A DNA stretch of 64,000 nucleotides from Ophthalmolycus amberensis. Lineage: Eukaryota; Chordata; Actinopteri; Perciformes; Zoarcidae. Position 1 is the stretch's first letter; every line of letters starts with the position of its first letter. Below, piece by piece: positions 41,401-48,616 of the stretch. A program made the position numbers and the translations under genes. Where the stretch lies: NCBI GenBank assembly GCA_024529925.1, contig JAFEUB010001038.1:4312001-4376000 (forward strand). The letters are read 5' to 3'. The notes under the pieces were generated by a model, which was not told the DNA's origin, did not search any database, and saw nothing but the letters and a program-made list of their open reading frames with translations.

Positions 41401-44306
41401 ATCTTGAATTGGACCAGCGCACTTCCTTCTGTGAGCGAGGGGAAAGTCAAAGGAGACAGAATTCTTTTCTGGCAGAAAATGCTGCAGCCGAGAGCGTTGC
41501 AATGAACAGCCTCTCCCGCGACCATCACAGAATCCCCCGCCCTCCGTCCACGAGCTCTGATCGCCTCTTAGATGTTGTCAACTTGGGGGACTGCGGTGCA
41601 GATAATGGAGCTGCTGCTGTCGAGCAAGACGAGCATCTAGTTGTAGCGTCATTGCTGTCCCCAACCAAAGAATCCAGATCAGGGGGGTCCGACCAGGGAT
41701 CGGACATACAAAATGACCATCAGCCGATTTCTAGACAGCAGAGTGTCGCACGGTTATGCGAGTACCACCTCGCCAAAAGGATTTCAAATTTGCAAGGGGA
41801 AGGCCACAGCTCACAACAGGGTTCTCGGTGCTCATCGCTGGACGCTGGCGGCAGCACGAACAGCAGTGCCTGTGCCACCCCAAATGACTCACCCCTCGGC
41901 CCCGGTGCGGTTGAATTAAAACACCACCATTTGCAAAGGCACCCACTTTCTAGTTCCTCCTCCTCATTACTCAGGGTGCTAAACTATGAGGATAGCAAAC
42001 CCGGAATCCCCCGCGGCACCCCGAGCCAGAGCACTCAGGGAAAGGACCTCCACCCTCATGCAGACCCTGCCCTCCTTCGGAAAATGCTGCCCAACATTCA
42101 CCCTCCTGCTGCTGGGGCTGAACCAGGCCGCCCCTCGTCGGCCACACCGTCGAAGCATAAAGAGACAACAGGTACTGGGAGCAAGAGGCCCCACAATGAT
42201 CTGCATGCTAAACAACAGGCCTGTTTTAAGGGGCTGAACCAGAAGGAAGGAAGCGAGGCCTACAGGCAGCTGATTAACTATCTAACAGTCAGCCAGATGC
42301 ATCAGGGAGGGAAGCTGCACAGTGCAGGCATGGGAGGGGCAGTAAAAAAGGACACCAGGCGCTTTATCACGAGTAACCCTCAGCTTGTCGAAATGGTAAA
42401 TAATAGGGGGAACACCATTGTTCGCTGCCAATGTATGCCTTCGTCCATATCATCCCCATTCCTCAGCCCACATTTAGTAACCCCGAACGCGAACACCATG
42501 CAGCTGGCAAATAGAAATCCTCAGTCATACCATTCTGCCACACTTCCTGCCAAACTCAAGAGAAGTTCTGACATGCATGCTCAGAAACTGAATGACAGTC
42601 TAGATTTCATGCACGCGACTGCCGAGAGGAGAAGCTCCTTTTCTGGCCTGGAAAGCGAACTAGAGAGGAGTGGTATGGACCCAGAGCACTTCCTGTCCCT
42701 GTATAAGAGAGAGGGCTGTATCAGTCGTGACGGGGGATTCATTACAGCTGGAAACCGCGAGGGTGGGGGTACCGCTAACCGCCCCCCGCCTCGGTCAAGA
42801 AGCCAGCCTAGTAACAGCACTGAGGACTGGTTCAGATCAGACCCGAGGGCAAAGCATGCAGTTCGTCAGTCACCACATTCTCGTCCTAATGATTCTCTTT
42901 GTTTCTCTGCTGCCCCCAGTGTAAGTGGTCAACGGGCTGACCTCAACACCGTCTCACTAGGAAGGGGAGACCACCCTTCAGCTTTTGTCAGGCAGACATG
43001 TGCTGGCACTAGGGCTTGCATTACATCGCCCACTCCCAACCTGCAGTCTCCCCCTCCTCCACCACTTCCCCCACCGCCTCCTCCTCCACCTCCTTTGTCT
43101 CTTCCCTCGCAAGCCAACGCTTGCTCCGGCATCTCTGGACGCACACAGGAGGTCATGCATTCCATCCAGTCTCGGCCAAATCACAGCCACATTCAGGCTG
43201 TTGCCCCAACACAGATGGATCCCTTCTGCAATAGCCTGCAACGGGGCAGGGAGCTCAAACGCAGCTCCAGCAACGTGACCGCCAGTTCCGGGGGCGTGGA
43301 GGTCCTGCTTGATAAGCCCACTCGGTGCCGGAGCCAGCAGCTCCTGTCACCATCTGTGCCCCTGCAAGGTGAGACCAAAGTCCAACGGAGGCCGACAAGG
43401 AAGCGTCTCTCCAAGAGCTACTCCCAAGGCTCTGTGTCCTCCCACACATGCTGGTCGATAGGCAGTATGGCAGACAGCAGGAGGGCGTCTGTGGCACTTC
43501 CACTACAGAAAGACGCTAAGCACATGAAGGGCTCTCAAAAACTGGACACCACTCCCTGGAGATGCAATGGGCCTTTTAGCTACTGTTTCTTCAAACGTAA
43601 GAGCGAGTTAGAGGAGGATGACATTGAGTGGGAGAGGCCCCGACGGAGCCACGGTGGGAACGATATGGATAACGGCTGTGCGGCTGCATCAGCCATCCTG
43701 CCCTGTGGCTCAGTGTTGGATGTAGCTGGGGAGCAGCTGTACGGGGAGGTGCTCAACAACATGAGCTTCAGCGACCGCCTTGCGCGAATCAACGCACTCA
43801 AGGACCGCATGTACTGCTTCCCTTCCGGCTTTGTGGACGTCCGCCGCGACGCCAGCGAGCTCATTGCCCTGGTGAGGTCCAGCGTTGGTCGCTGCGACCG
43901 CGGGGCCCAGATGCCTCTCCCAGACGTATCCCAGTTCAAGCAGCTCCTCTCGGTTGAGTCTAAAGAATTGGGCCGGGCGTGCCGGAGGATGGCGCAGGCC
44001 CACACCAGTCCCGAGGAGATGCTGCTGGCCATAACTTGTAGCTTCCAGGTGCTATGCTGCCTCTGCGAAGCTTGCATGTGTCTGGTGAGGGGGCTCGGAG
44101 CCTCGGCCTCGCACCAACAGAGAGAGGTCGTGGCAAAGGTGGACGAGGTCGTGATGAACTATATCTGTTTGCTCAAAGCGGCTGAGGCTGCCGCCGTGGG
44201 AGCACCAGGGGAGCACAGCGTGAAAGCCCTGGTCCGCCACTCCAGTACCATGTCGGCCATTGCTAACGCACTCACCCGCTCCCTTAAAACGCTGCTTAGC
44301 AAGTAG
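15039..44306 (+). CDS. frmpd4: FERM and PDZ domain-containing protein 4 (Preso), 16-exon model
   Basis: This is a postsynaptic scaffold. The mammalian protein binds PSD-95, mGluR5 and Homer and promotes dendritic spines. Exons are 15039-15079, 28279-28401, 31786-31937, 32893-32995, 33476-33521, 34084-34188, 34451-34558, 35042-35173, 35527-35646, 36100-36237, 36741-36867, 38394-38483, 38572-38754, 38878-39016, 39439-40465 and 40923-44306. In the protein, residues 14-70 are a weak WW-like segment. PDZ spans about 77-155, with carboxylate loop LGFGF at 86-90. FERM spans about 204-523. A disordered tail with acidic and poly-Pro blocks follows, then a terminal helical domain in the last 190 residues. 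The N-terminus MDMFGFSKMPKLSG, the PDZ, the FERM and the VARLCEYHLAKR segment match FRMPD4 better than FRMPD3 or FRMPD1. Three exons (36100, 39439, 40923) each carry one base too many for a continuous frame, so the model is intact only if these are errors. Length is about 2004 residues, against about 1322 for canonical human. Confidence 0.93.
17325..17415 (-). repeat. Dispersed repeat family B, inverted copy
   Basis: Read on the minus strand, this contains agccaggctcgctgttttcc, then a block ending in tatgctaagctaagctaact, and then an agcttca block. These are the same ordered blocks as the copies near 505 and 52332, in reverse orientation within the first frmpd4 intron. Confidence 0.6.
17681..17760. 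repeat. Perfect 10-bp minisatellite, 8 copies
   Basis: Eight consecutive identical copies of tcgctctctc. The regular CG every ten bases in a CT background distinguishes it from a simple CT run. Confidence 0.95.
21021..21193 (+). repeat. Dispersed repeat family A, copy 1
   Basis: The segment begins ttcagcgttcggttg and has blocks cttagctccaccctc, aagatggcgaaa, aaaaacggcag and gtgactacgtccacttct. The same ordered blocks occur at 30102-30279. Elements with aagatggcgacggc and gtccacttct blocks are frequent in percomorph fish genomes and look like a short non-autonomous transposon. No terminal repeats were established here. Confidence 0.65.
24795..24829. repeat. (TG)n microsatellite
   Basis: About 17 TG units in the first frmpd4 intron. 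It gives a run of alternating Cys-Val in a short open frame that is not coding. Confidence 0.95.
26690..26995. repeat. Compound CA / CT / CTCA microsatellite
   Basis: Consecutive blocks of (AC)n, (TC)n, a long (ACTC)n at about 26755-26824, mixed CTCACTCT, and then (AC)n and (TC)n again. The long open frames through it consist only of Ser, Leu, Thr and His and are artefacts of the repeat. Confidence 0.95.
28279..28401 (+). CDS. frmpd4: frmpd4 exon 2, WW-like region, first half
   Basis: The acceptor TGTTTCAG and donor CACCAA|GTATGT bound 123 bases. This is the common exon into which all three candidate first exons can splice. It encodes HKNKMSGWPPP, a Gly/Trp/Pro segment, then YSWD and DGRDCLT. 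These align with human SGWPPP, PPYGWEM and DGRDYFIN (recalled). Confidence 0.9.
28423..28620 (+). mobile_element. Degenerate non-LTR retrotransposon fragment with YADD box
   Basis: At 28432-28443 the frame reads YADD followed by VVLLAPLDREFQHALGRF, the catalytic motif and flank of a LINE reverse transcriptase. About 110 bases on, another frame reads RDPRGRPRTRWRDYISRLA, the usual C-terminal block of the same type of element. The intervening few hundred bases of a complete element are missing and the frame is broken, so it is inactive. The clade is uncertain (Rex, RTE or related). It lies only about 20 bases past the exon 2 donor. Confidence 0.8.
29666..29701. repeat. Perfect inverted repeat, 14-bp arms, 8-nt loop
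   Basis: ATTGTTTCGAGAGT (29666-29679) is followed by an 8-nt loop and then its exact reverse complement, ACTCTCGAAACAAT (29688-29701). There is no mismatch in the arms. It lies inside frmpd4 intron 2, away from exons. Confidence 0.95.
30102..30279 (+). repeat. Dispersed repeat family A, copy 2
   Basis: Shares with 21021-21193 the ordered blocks ttcagcgttc, cttagctccaccctc, cttctggttg, aagatggcgacggc, caaaacggcag and gtgaccac. This copy carries an extra tandem aagatcgccacggcc block. Same orientation as copy 1. Confidence 0.65.
31786..31937 (+). CDS. frmpd4: frmpd4 exon 3, start of PDZ domain
   Basis: Acceptor TTTCCAG, donor CACCAG|GTAGGT. It encodes PPAPRLVEMRRDPVLGFGF and then VAGSEKPVVVRSVTP, nearly identical to the mammalian FRMPD4 PDZ start. 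The first 15 residues complete the WW-like region. Confidence 0.95.
31938..32892. other. frmpd4: frmpd4 intron 3
   Basis: A 955-bp intron. I see no exon, microsatellite or recognised repeat in it. Confidence 0.7.
32893..32995 (+). CDS. frmpd4: frmpd4 exon 4, PDZ core
   Basis: Acceptor GTGCAG, donor GTCAG|GTGACT. It encodes GGPSEGKLLPGDEIIMIND and EPVSSAPRERVIDLV, the middle of the PDZ fold. Confidence 0.95.
33476..33521 (+). CDS. frmpd4: frmpd4 exon 5, end of PDZ domain
   Basis: A 46-base exon between a CT-rich acceptor and the donor CCC|GTGAGT. It encodes SCKESIVLTVVQPYP, the last PDZ strand. A (GT)n run lies upstream at about 33273-33298. Confidence 0.93.
33522..34083. other. frmpd4: frmpd4 intron 5
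   Basis: A 562-bp intron with a strong CT-rich stretch over its last 90 bases before the acceptor. No other feature seen. Confidence 0.7.
34084..34188 (+). CDS. frmpd4: frmpd4 exon 6, PDZ-FERM linker
   Basis: It encodes SPKSAFISAAKKAMLKSNP and VKVRFAEEVIINGQVP, a highly conserved FRMPD linker. The chosen donor is TTCCA|GTCAGT. Using the alternative GT six bases upstream (CAG|GTTCCA) would drop two residues and keep the frame. A CA microsatellite begins 11 bases past the donor. Confidence 0.92.
34199..34240. repeat. (CA)n microsatellite next to a splice donor
   Basis: About 20 CA units with one GC interruption, starting 11 bases into intron 6 of frmpd4. CA repeats near donors are known binding sites for hnRNP L, so an effect on exon 6 splicing is possible. 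Confidence 0.95.
34451..34558 (+). CDS. frmpd4: frmpd4 exon 7, start of FERM domain
   Basis: Acceptor TTTGCAG, donor GTCAAG|GTGCGT. It encodes NPVKDNSLLFMANVLKVYL and ENGQTKSFRFDSSTSVK, the first strands of FERM lobe F1. Confidence 0.95.
34559..35041. other. frmpd4: frmpd4 intron 7
   Basis: A 483-bp intron with nothing notable. The open frame reading through its donor is not supported as coding. Confidence 0.7.
35042..35173 (+). CDS. frmpd4: frmpd4 exon 8, FERM lobe F1
   Basis: It encodes DVILTLQEKLSIKCIEHFSL and, further on, LLLLHEQEMLTQ, with donor ACTCAG|GTAGGA. It matches the FRMPD4 F1 lobe with few changes. Confidence 0.95.
35174..35526. other. frmpd4: frmpd4 intron 8
   Basis: A 353-bp intron with a short CA run near 35303-35316 and a pure CT run at about 35459-35490 just before the next acceptor. 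Confidence 0.75.
35527..35646 (+). CDS. frmpd4: frmpd4 exon 9, FERM F1/F2
   Basis: Acceptor GACCCCAG, donor GTGCAG|GTGAGC. It encodes VTQRPGCDKMKCFFRLSFVP and ends VAFEYLYVQ. The usual RRDPVAFEY of the family reads RRYAVAFEY here, a local substitution. Confidence 0.95.
35647..36099. other. frmpd4: frmpd4 intron 9
   Basis: A 453-bp intron. It contains a short (GCT)n run at about 35989-36006 and otherwise nothing notable. Confidence 0.7.
36100..36237 (+). CDS. frmpd4: frmpd4 exon 10, FERM F2, with a one-base frame break
   Basis: The acceptor GCCGTAG is followed by agcttgcaac. Continuing in phase from exon 9 gives the wrong frame. The conserved reading CNDVVLERFGTELKYDAALR starts only after one extra T at 36103/36104. 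The exon is 138 bases, but the phases of its neighbours require 137. Downstream it reads LAALQMYILTMTTRQTQK, as in FRMPD4. Either a sequencing or assembly insertion, or a true disabling change. Confidence 0.9.
36238..36740. other. frmpd4: frmpd4 intron 10
   Basis: A 503-bp intron with no other feature seen. Confidence 0.7.
36741..36867 (+). CDS. frmpd4: frmpd4 exon 11, FERM F2
   Basis: Acceptor TCAACAG, donor GGAAAAAA|GTAAGC. It encodes KEWGLPLFLPPVVLSSMKEK, followed by NIKKALTHILKTNQNLVPPG. Colinear with human FRMPD4. Confidence 0.95.
36868..38393. other. frmpd4: frmpd4 intron 11
   Basis: A 1.5-kb AT-rich intron with a T run at about 37383-37397. No exon or repeat family recognised. Confidence 0.7.
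38394..38483 (+). CDS. frmpd4: frmpd4 exon 12, FERM F2/F3
   Basis: Acceptor GTGCAG, donor CTTTTG|GTGAGG. It encodes LTALQAKVHYLRYLSELRLY and then GGREFNSLLL. Confidence 0.95.
38572..38754 (+). CDS. frmpd4: frmpd4 exon 13, FERM F3
   Basis: Acceptor TCTTTAG, donor GTCAGG|GTGAGC. It encodes EVTLLVGPRYGISHVIN, NLVALLADFSHVNRIEIL and LELHVLDVR, the PH-like lobe. Almost unchanged from mammals. Confidence 0.96.
38878..39016 (+). CDS. frmpd4: frmpd4 exon 14, end of FERM domain
   Basis: Acceptor TTCACAG, donor GACACTG|GTGAGT. It encodes PITMIMEASDAMNLACLTAG and YYRLLVDSRRSIFSM, the last helix of F3. Confidence 0.95.
39017..39438. other. frmpd4: frmpd4 intron 14
   Basis: A 422-bp intron with no other feature seen. 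A missed micro-exon here is an alternative explanation for the phase conflict with exon 15, but I found no good candidate. Confidence 0.6.
39439..40465 (+). CDS. frmpd4: frmpd4 exon 15, acidic disordered tail, with a one-base frame break near its start
   Basis: The exon opens in phase as GQDRVLEWPYRHIFG. At the five-G run 39480-39484 the frame must slip by one base to continue DNEEPSPSQGEVYNRDSECS. The exon is 1027 bases, while flanking phases require a multiple of three. Downstream are AKVSFIFGGDPPL, an acidic DDAEDDDDASCEED block, the conserved DDIIDLTSLPPPEGDD, APPPGFRDNSDED, DIPVSLIDAVPT, LEALSVSEQRP and poly-Pro. All are FRMPD4 hallmarks. Donor AATCCAG|GTCTGT. Confidence 0.92.
40466..40922. 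other. frmpd4: frmpd4 intron 15
   Basis: A 457-bp intron. Retention would add a short in-frame tail ending at 40557, but the family alignment supports splicing to 40923. Confidence 0.75.
40923..44306 (+). CDS. frmpd4: frmpd4 terminal exon, disordered tail and C-terminal helical domain, with a frame break at about 41241-41300
   Basis: It starts GVYASRGFSPESSSDSGNET, joined in phase with exon 15. The frame runs to a stop at 41378, while the conserved reading from GGKHHQKSTDSSGKYNTF (41301 on) is in another frame open from 41241 to 44306. A one-base excess, or a non-triplet deletion, between those points reconciles them. Later motifs are LDQRTSFCERGESQRR (near the LGN-binding segment described for FRMPD4), VARLCEYHLAKRISNLQ, and poly-Pro at about 43044-43100. 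The last 190 residues are Leu/Ala/Cys-rich and helical, ending TRSLKTLLSK. Confidence 0.92.
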
Positions 44307-45520
44307 AAGCTACTCTTGATGCTTTATGGTGTGGCCTACGCAGTCAGTATTAGTCTTTAAGCATCTTGTTGTTTTTGGTTCTGCTGAAGAAGTCGTATAT
44401 TTTTCATATAAGGTCTGGATGGTCTTCATATCCAAATCAATATAGCGTAAGACTAGTTGCAGTTCAACTTAACATTGGAGTTACCCAAAACTCAAACTGA
44501 AAAAAATGATGCTGAAAGGTAGTCCTATCTGACTGCACTTGCTTTTTCTGATGACAATATTGTAATGTATATTTACAAAGCCATACTGTCACAGACCGTT
44601 GTAATCTGATATGTACCTAATAGATACCCTTTTACCTGTGCATTATGTAACTTATTTAAAGAAACAAATGTATATAATGTACATAAATACAATATAAATA
44701 TATTATTTGCCGTAGCAGTTTCAAGAAGCCATTGAGTGTTCAGCATAACTTGCTCCAATATCGTACAGGGCTGGAGTGAATTTACATTCAGTTCAATCAG
44801 TTCATTCAGTGCAGTTTTACTTCAGATATTTAGAGTTTACCTGTAGAGATGTAAGTAAAAATGTGTCACTGTCAGTCCGGTGAGGAAATTGTTGCTGTCA
44901 TTTTATCCACATGATTCAACCTGTTCGGTTGAATTTCTGAATGACTGTGTAAAGATGAACTGATTTCAACACTGTTGTATTACAATGCAGTTTCATTATT
45001 TGCAAGACGAGAGGGACATTTGTTGGAGATGTTGAAAATACAGGGACACTATCACTGCACTGCATTTACCACTGCTTCATAATTTACCATATGGATTATT
45101 TTCAGATAAAAGTAATAAACAGTAAATATAATATATCAAACTATCCCCCAAAAAATAAATATATTAGACCTATGACATGATAATCAATTTCGAGAAAAAC
45201 ATTATTTGTCATGAAATATATCAGATTGACCACTGTGTTAATTATATCTAATCATTTTTAAGCTTTTATCTTTTATTATCTGTTTTGGACTAATTTCTGT
45301 GCTTGAAGGACTCATTATTCCACACTATGTATCAAGATGCAGTCATGTCTCTTGAGAATAAATTAAATTCCTGTTTTTCTTCTTTTTTTAAAATAATCCA
45401 CCAACGTATTAAAAGCATTTTACAGATATGTTTGTGTCTCCTACCATGTGTCTCTTGGTTTGAATGGTTCACTGTAATATACAATAAGCATCTTGGAATA
45501 AATACACAACAGCCATTAAG
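44307..45520 (+). other. frmpd4: frmpd4 3'UTR with several polyadenylation signals
   Basis: AT-rich untranslated DNA follows the stop at 44304-44306. AATAAA hexamers occur at 45114, 45154, 45357 and 45497. Which one is used cannot be told from sequence. The last would place the mRNA end near 45520. Confidence 0.6.
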
Positions 45521-45562
45521 TTTAATTTTTATTTAATCGAACTACATCTCCTGTCTATACAG

Positions 45563-45646
45563 TGGTGGACTCATAGACTATGGCTGCACCTGATCAACAA
45601 GGAAGAGAGGAAGATAAACCTCATACAGTTTGACCTGGGCGAGTGG
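45563..45646 (+). other. Orphan exon-like segment, 84 bp
   Basis: The acceptor-like TGTCTATACAG and donor-like GAGTGG|GTGAGC bound 84 bases, all open in one frame. The frame reads WWTHRLWLHLINKEERK and continues to FDLGEW. Both ends fall on codon boundaries. The peptide looks protein-like but has no start codon, and I do not recognise it. It lies between the 3'UTR of frmpd4 and the promoter of the next gene. It may be a decayed gene fragment, a skipped exon, or chance. Confidence 0.3.
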
Positions 45647-45799
45647 GTGAGCAACTTTTTAAGCGAGAAAGAGGAAATATGAATATATGATTTTTTAATT
45701 TTAACATCAAGTTTCTATTAAAGTTCATGCTTCATCTGGATGAAAAAAAGGAATCGATCCATGCCAAGTGACATATTTGAATGAACAACTAATTGAATA

Positions 45800-46298
45800 C
45801 ACCTATGGTGTGTGGGGACATGCACGTACAATTGTGTCCATGCATGCACGAGCTTGTGTCGTCACGTGCCCCCCCCACCCCTCCACGGTGGCCACCTCCT
45901 TTGCATATTGGGCGCCTTGTTCCACACACGCGGCGACGTTTACCAATCAGGTCGACACATGCAGCAAACCACGCCTGCACGGCAACTCGTGTCGCGCGCG
46001 TTATCATCAGCATTGTACTGGCGGCGGAGCAAACAAAAGTTGTCACTATCCTTTAGCCGCTGCTGCATGCTCTGCGGACTCTTTCTGTAATATTTAACTG
46101 AGTTAATTCAAGCACGTTTGTCTTTGTAGTGGGTAATAGCGAGCTCGAAAACTGCATTGAAGAAGCTGCAGAGTTCACCAGCTGAAGCCAACTTGCATTA
46201 CTACCTTTAGTTAAGTTGCTGTCGGGCACCCCGTGGGGTTTAAAGTTCAGCTAACAGTAGCGTCACTGGCTACTAGCAGGTAGTTAGCTCTAGTCACA
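45800..46298 (+). promoter_or_regulatory. Promoter region of the 257-residue gene
   Basis: CG content rises here (ttgtgtcgtcacgtgc, cacacgcggcgacg, tgtcgcgcgcgtt, ggcggcgga), unlike the AT-rich DNA on either side. It precedes the ATG at 46299 directly. A CACGTG E-box lies at about 45863. No TATA box is clear, which fits a CpG-type housekeeping promoter. Confidence 0.5.
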
Positions 46299-46365
46299 AT
46301 GGCAGCTGTGTGTCAGCCACGACGTGCCTTGGTGGAGATACCTGCTCCACAGCCCAAAATTGCAG
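46299..46365 (+). CDS. 257-residue gene, exon 1
   Basis: The start codon is at 46299. It ends ATTGCAG|GTAAGT in phase 1. Confidence 0.85.
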
Positions 46366-48616
46366 GTAAGTCTGAAACCTGCCTGCTTTTAAATTAACGC
46401 TGTAAATTGCTGTAACTTTTGTTCTTTGAGCGGGACGCGCCGCTTTGCTATCGTGCTAATATTACCACAAGCTCGCGCCCACAGAACAAACATTCGGTCA
46501 GCGTAAACTAAAATGATGACCGTATACAATTTTAAATTAACCTTTATTTCCCCAGTAAGTTTAAAAGATGCGCGTTATGCTGTGTCCCAAATATCATTGG
46601 AGGGAATATTAACAAAAGCCAGTGTAACCCAGTTGATATTGACTGTTTTGCAGCTCGAATGAGGAGGCCCTATCTAGAACTTCTGAGTGCTCGGTTAGCT
46701 CCATCTCCACTCCCAAGAGGGAGAAACGCAACGACTAACTCAAAGCGTGGGCACTCACGTAAGTACAACTAACGCTGACTGGAGGAAGCAACATGGAAAA
46801 GGAAACTAGCAGACGCTACATACCACCTGATGACTAGTGATTACTGAGTTTCTCTTTCCCTTGTTTTCTTATTGTTCTAATATTATCCTTTTTGTTTTAC
46901 AGTGGACTTGTCCATTGGTGGGGTCTGGAGTGGGAGGATAGTGGAGCATCACACCCCTCTCTCCAAACAGCAGCTTGTACAGCTAATTAGATCCCTCATC
47001 TTAGTTGAGCAGGTATCCATCCTGGCCTTTTTCAGTGTAATAGTGACATGAGCTGAATTTTTACCCAACTCTCAGCCTTCACTACACACAATGTAATCTG
47101 AAGTATTGGTGTGTTGCATTGCGTCCTAGAGCCAAGAGCCCAGGATCCTGGCGTCCGACCTGAAGTATCTTCAAGACGACCTGCAACAAAAGAAAGCCAA
47201 TGTTTACCGGTCCATACCGTACTCACGGCTCGGCTCCAACAGGGACGCACACTGCTACAGAAAAGCATATCCTCACCTGGTGGCGTTCAAAGTGAGTATA
47301 CATGCATGATGACACTTTGTGGAAAACCTGCAGATTTAATGTGCTTATATATTGTCTAATTCTATTGTAGGTACGTATTTTATTCTAGACTTTTAAGGAG
47401 GAGGCGTGTGCTCTTTAAGCACACCACTGCTGCTCTATTGTTGTGCTTGATTTCTTCATAAAGGGGATTTTGAGTCACTGATGTGTTAAAAACTTGCTCC
47501 ATAATTTGCCTGGCTCTGTGAGCTTGGTGTTTCATTGTGTAATCCTAAACCGTTGCCTCATTATCCCCCCCCCAGGTTTCCTGTCAGGAGTGGGGCCACG
47601 TTCTCCTGAGGAACAAAGAGTGGGACGCCGCGTTGGAGCACGCCTTGATGGCGTGGCGCTACACCAGCGAGCTGCCGCAGTGGGATACAGCGAACCACAA
47701 CGCTCTCAGAGAACAGTGTTACGGCATTTTGGCAGCTCACGGCCTCGCCGCTCTCCAACACCACCACCCTGGACCCGACAGAGGACGCGAGCTGCTCAGA
47801 AGGTACCACTTTAGTTTTTAAAGGGCCTATGAACCTCCACATCCAGAGTGAACCAGATACTAAGTGTACGCCAATATAGTCACTCTATTTTCCTTTGTGG
47901 CACTAATAAGACATGTACTGATTCTTGAACGACAGTCACTCGGGTCACTGGGGAATTCAGGCTACATCAAACCTCGCTTTACGCAAATTATTTTCTTTAA
48001 AGTCGTGTTCCCTTTGCTGGCGCGTTGGCAGCTGATTTCCGACTTAAATGCCACATGGGCATCCTACTGGAGTCCAGTATTGCCACCTGTTGAATGTAAG
48101 TTCTCACCTTTTAGCCTTAGGTTGGTACACCAACCCCTTGAGTTCACTTTGGCCTGATAGAAGTTCCACTTTCTTTACCACTCAAATGTTAACTTAGCTC
48201 TCACTGCATAATGTGTATTTGTATGTGATGCTGATCAGTCCTTTTGAACTATTCTAGCAGCTAAAGATTCAGAGTACTACATCTAAATGATAGTTGCTTA
48301 CATTCTGAGGTAGCTGCTGAAGTAAGCTAGCTAGGTATTTGCTTTCTCAAATCCTATTCATAGGTTCATATACATAATTGACTTACTTGTGTTTTTGGTT
48401 GTAGGTTTTGGTAGTCGGCCCCTGAAAACCTAATATTGTTTCATTGACTTGAGAAGGTATCCAGGTCAAACACGTCTAACAGAGGACTCTTGTGGTTTTT
48501 TTCTTGTCTCTAGGCTGAATATGGCTCAGTTGCAAAGCCGGTCAATTGTGCCGTGTATTCAGGAGTTGCAGAGGATTATGGGATGTGCTGACGTCTCCGC
48601 CATGGACACAAAATAA
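46299..48616 (+). CDS. Unrecognised 257-residue protein with TPR-like helices, six exons
   Basis: Exons are 46299-46365, 46654-46758, 46903-47012, 47130-47291, 47576-47802 and 48514-48616. All have GT/AG ends, and phases 1, 1, 0, 0, 2 connect without a break. The start MAAVCQPRRALVEIPAPQPK is in context cacaATGG. Residues 24-55 are basic and probably disordered. Residues about 57-95 hold LSIGGVWSGRIVEHHTPLS, and residues 95-150 a charged helical stretch with YRSIPYSRLGSNRDAHCYRK. Residues about 148-205 (EWGHVLLRNKEWDAALEHAL and on) have the spacing of a tetratricopeptide repeat. The protein ends CADVSAMDTK. Clean splicing and open frame mark it as a functional gene. No family or function is assigned. 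It lies about 2 kb past the frmpd4 stop on the same strand, with its own promoter. Confidence 0.85.
46654..46758 (+). CDS. 257-residue gene, exon 2
   Basis: Acceptor GTTTTGCAG, donor CTCAC|GTAAGT. Encodes RMRRPYLELLSARLAPSPL and a basic Asn/Thr/Ser segment. Confidence 0.85.
46903..47012 (+). CDS. 257-residue gene, exon 3
   Basis: Acceptor TTTTACAG, donor GAGCAG|GTATCC. Encodes DLSIGGVWSGRIVEHH and QLVQLIRSLILVEQ. Confidence 0.87.
47130..47291 (+). CDS. 257-residue gene, exon 4
   Basis: Acceptor GTCCTAG, donor TTCAAA|GTGAGT. Encodes LASDLKYLQDDLQQKKANVY and ends AYPHLVAFK. Confidence 0.88.
47576..47802 (+). CDS. 257-residue gene, exon 5 (TPR-like)
   Basis: Follows a C-run acceptor, CCCCAG, with donor CAGAAG|GTACCA. 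It encodes the TPR-like helices, then ALREQCYGILAAHGLAALQ and a His/Pro/Asp linker. Confidence 0.9.
47803..48513. other. Intron 5 of the 257-residue gene
   Basis: A 711-bp intron with no further exon or repeat recognised. Intron 1 (46366-46653) and intron 4 (47292-47575) are under 300 bp. Confidence 0.7.
48514..48616 (+). CDS. 257-residue gene, exon 6
   Basis: Acceptor GTCTCTAG. Encodes LNMAQLQSRSIVPCIQELQR and the C-terminus. Stop TAA at 48614-48616. Confidence 0.85.

Noticed and set aside
43580..44077. 165-codon antisense open frame over the last frmpd4 exon
   Set aside because: The + strand carries the conserved helical domain. The antisense frame shows no motif.
15039..44306. Assignment to FRMPD3 or FRMPD1
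   Set aside because: The N-terminus MDMFGFSKMPKLS, the SGWPPP segment, the CEED and DDIIDLTSLPPPEGDD blocks and VARLCEYHLAKR are FRMPD4 features. FRMPD3 starts close to its PDZ and differs in these motifs.
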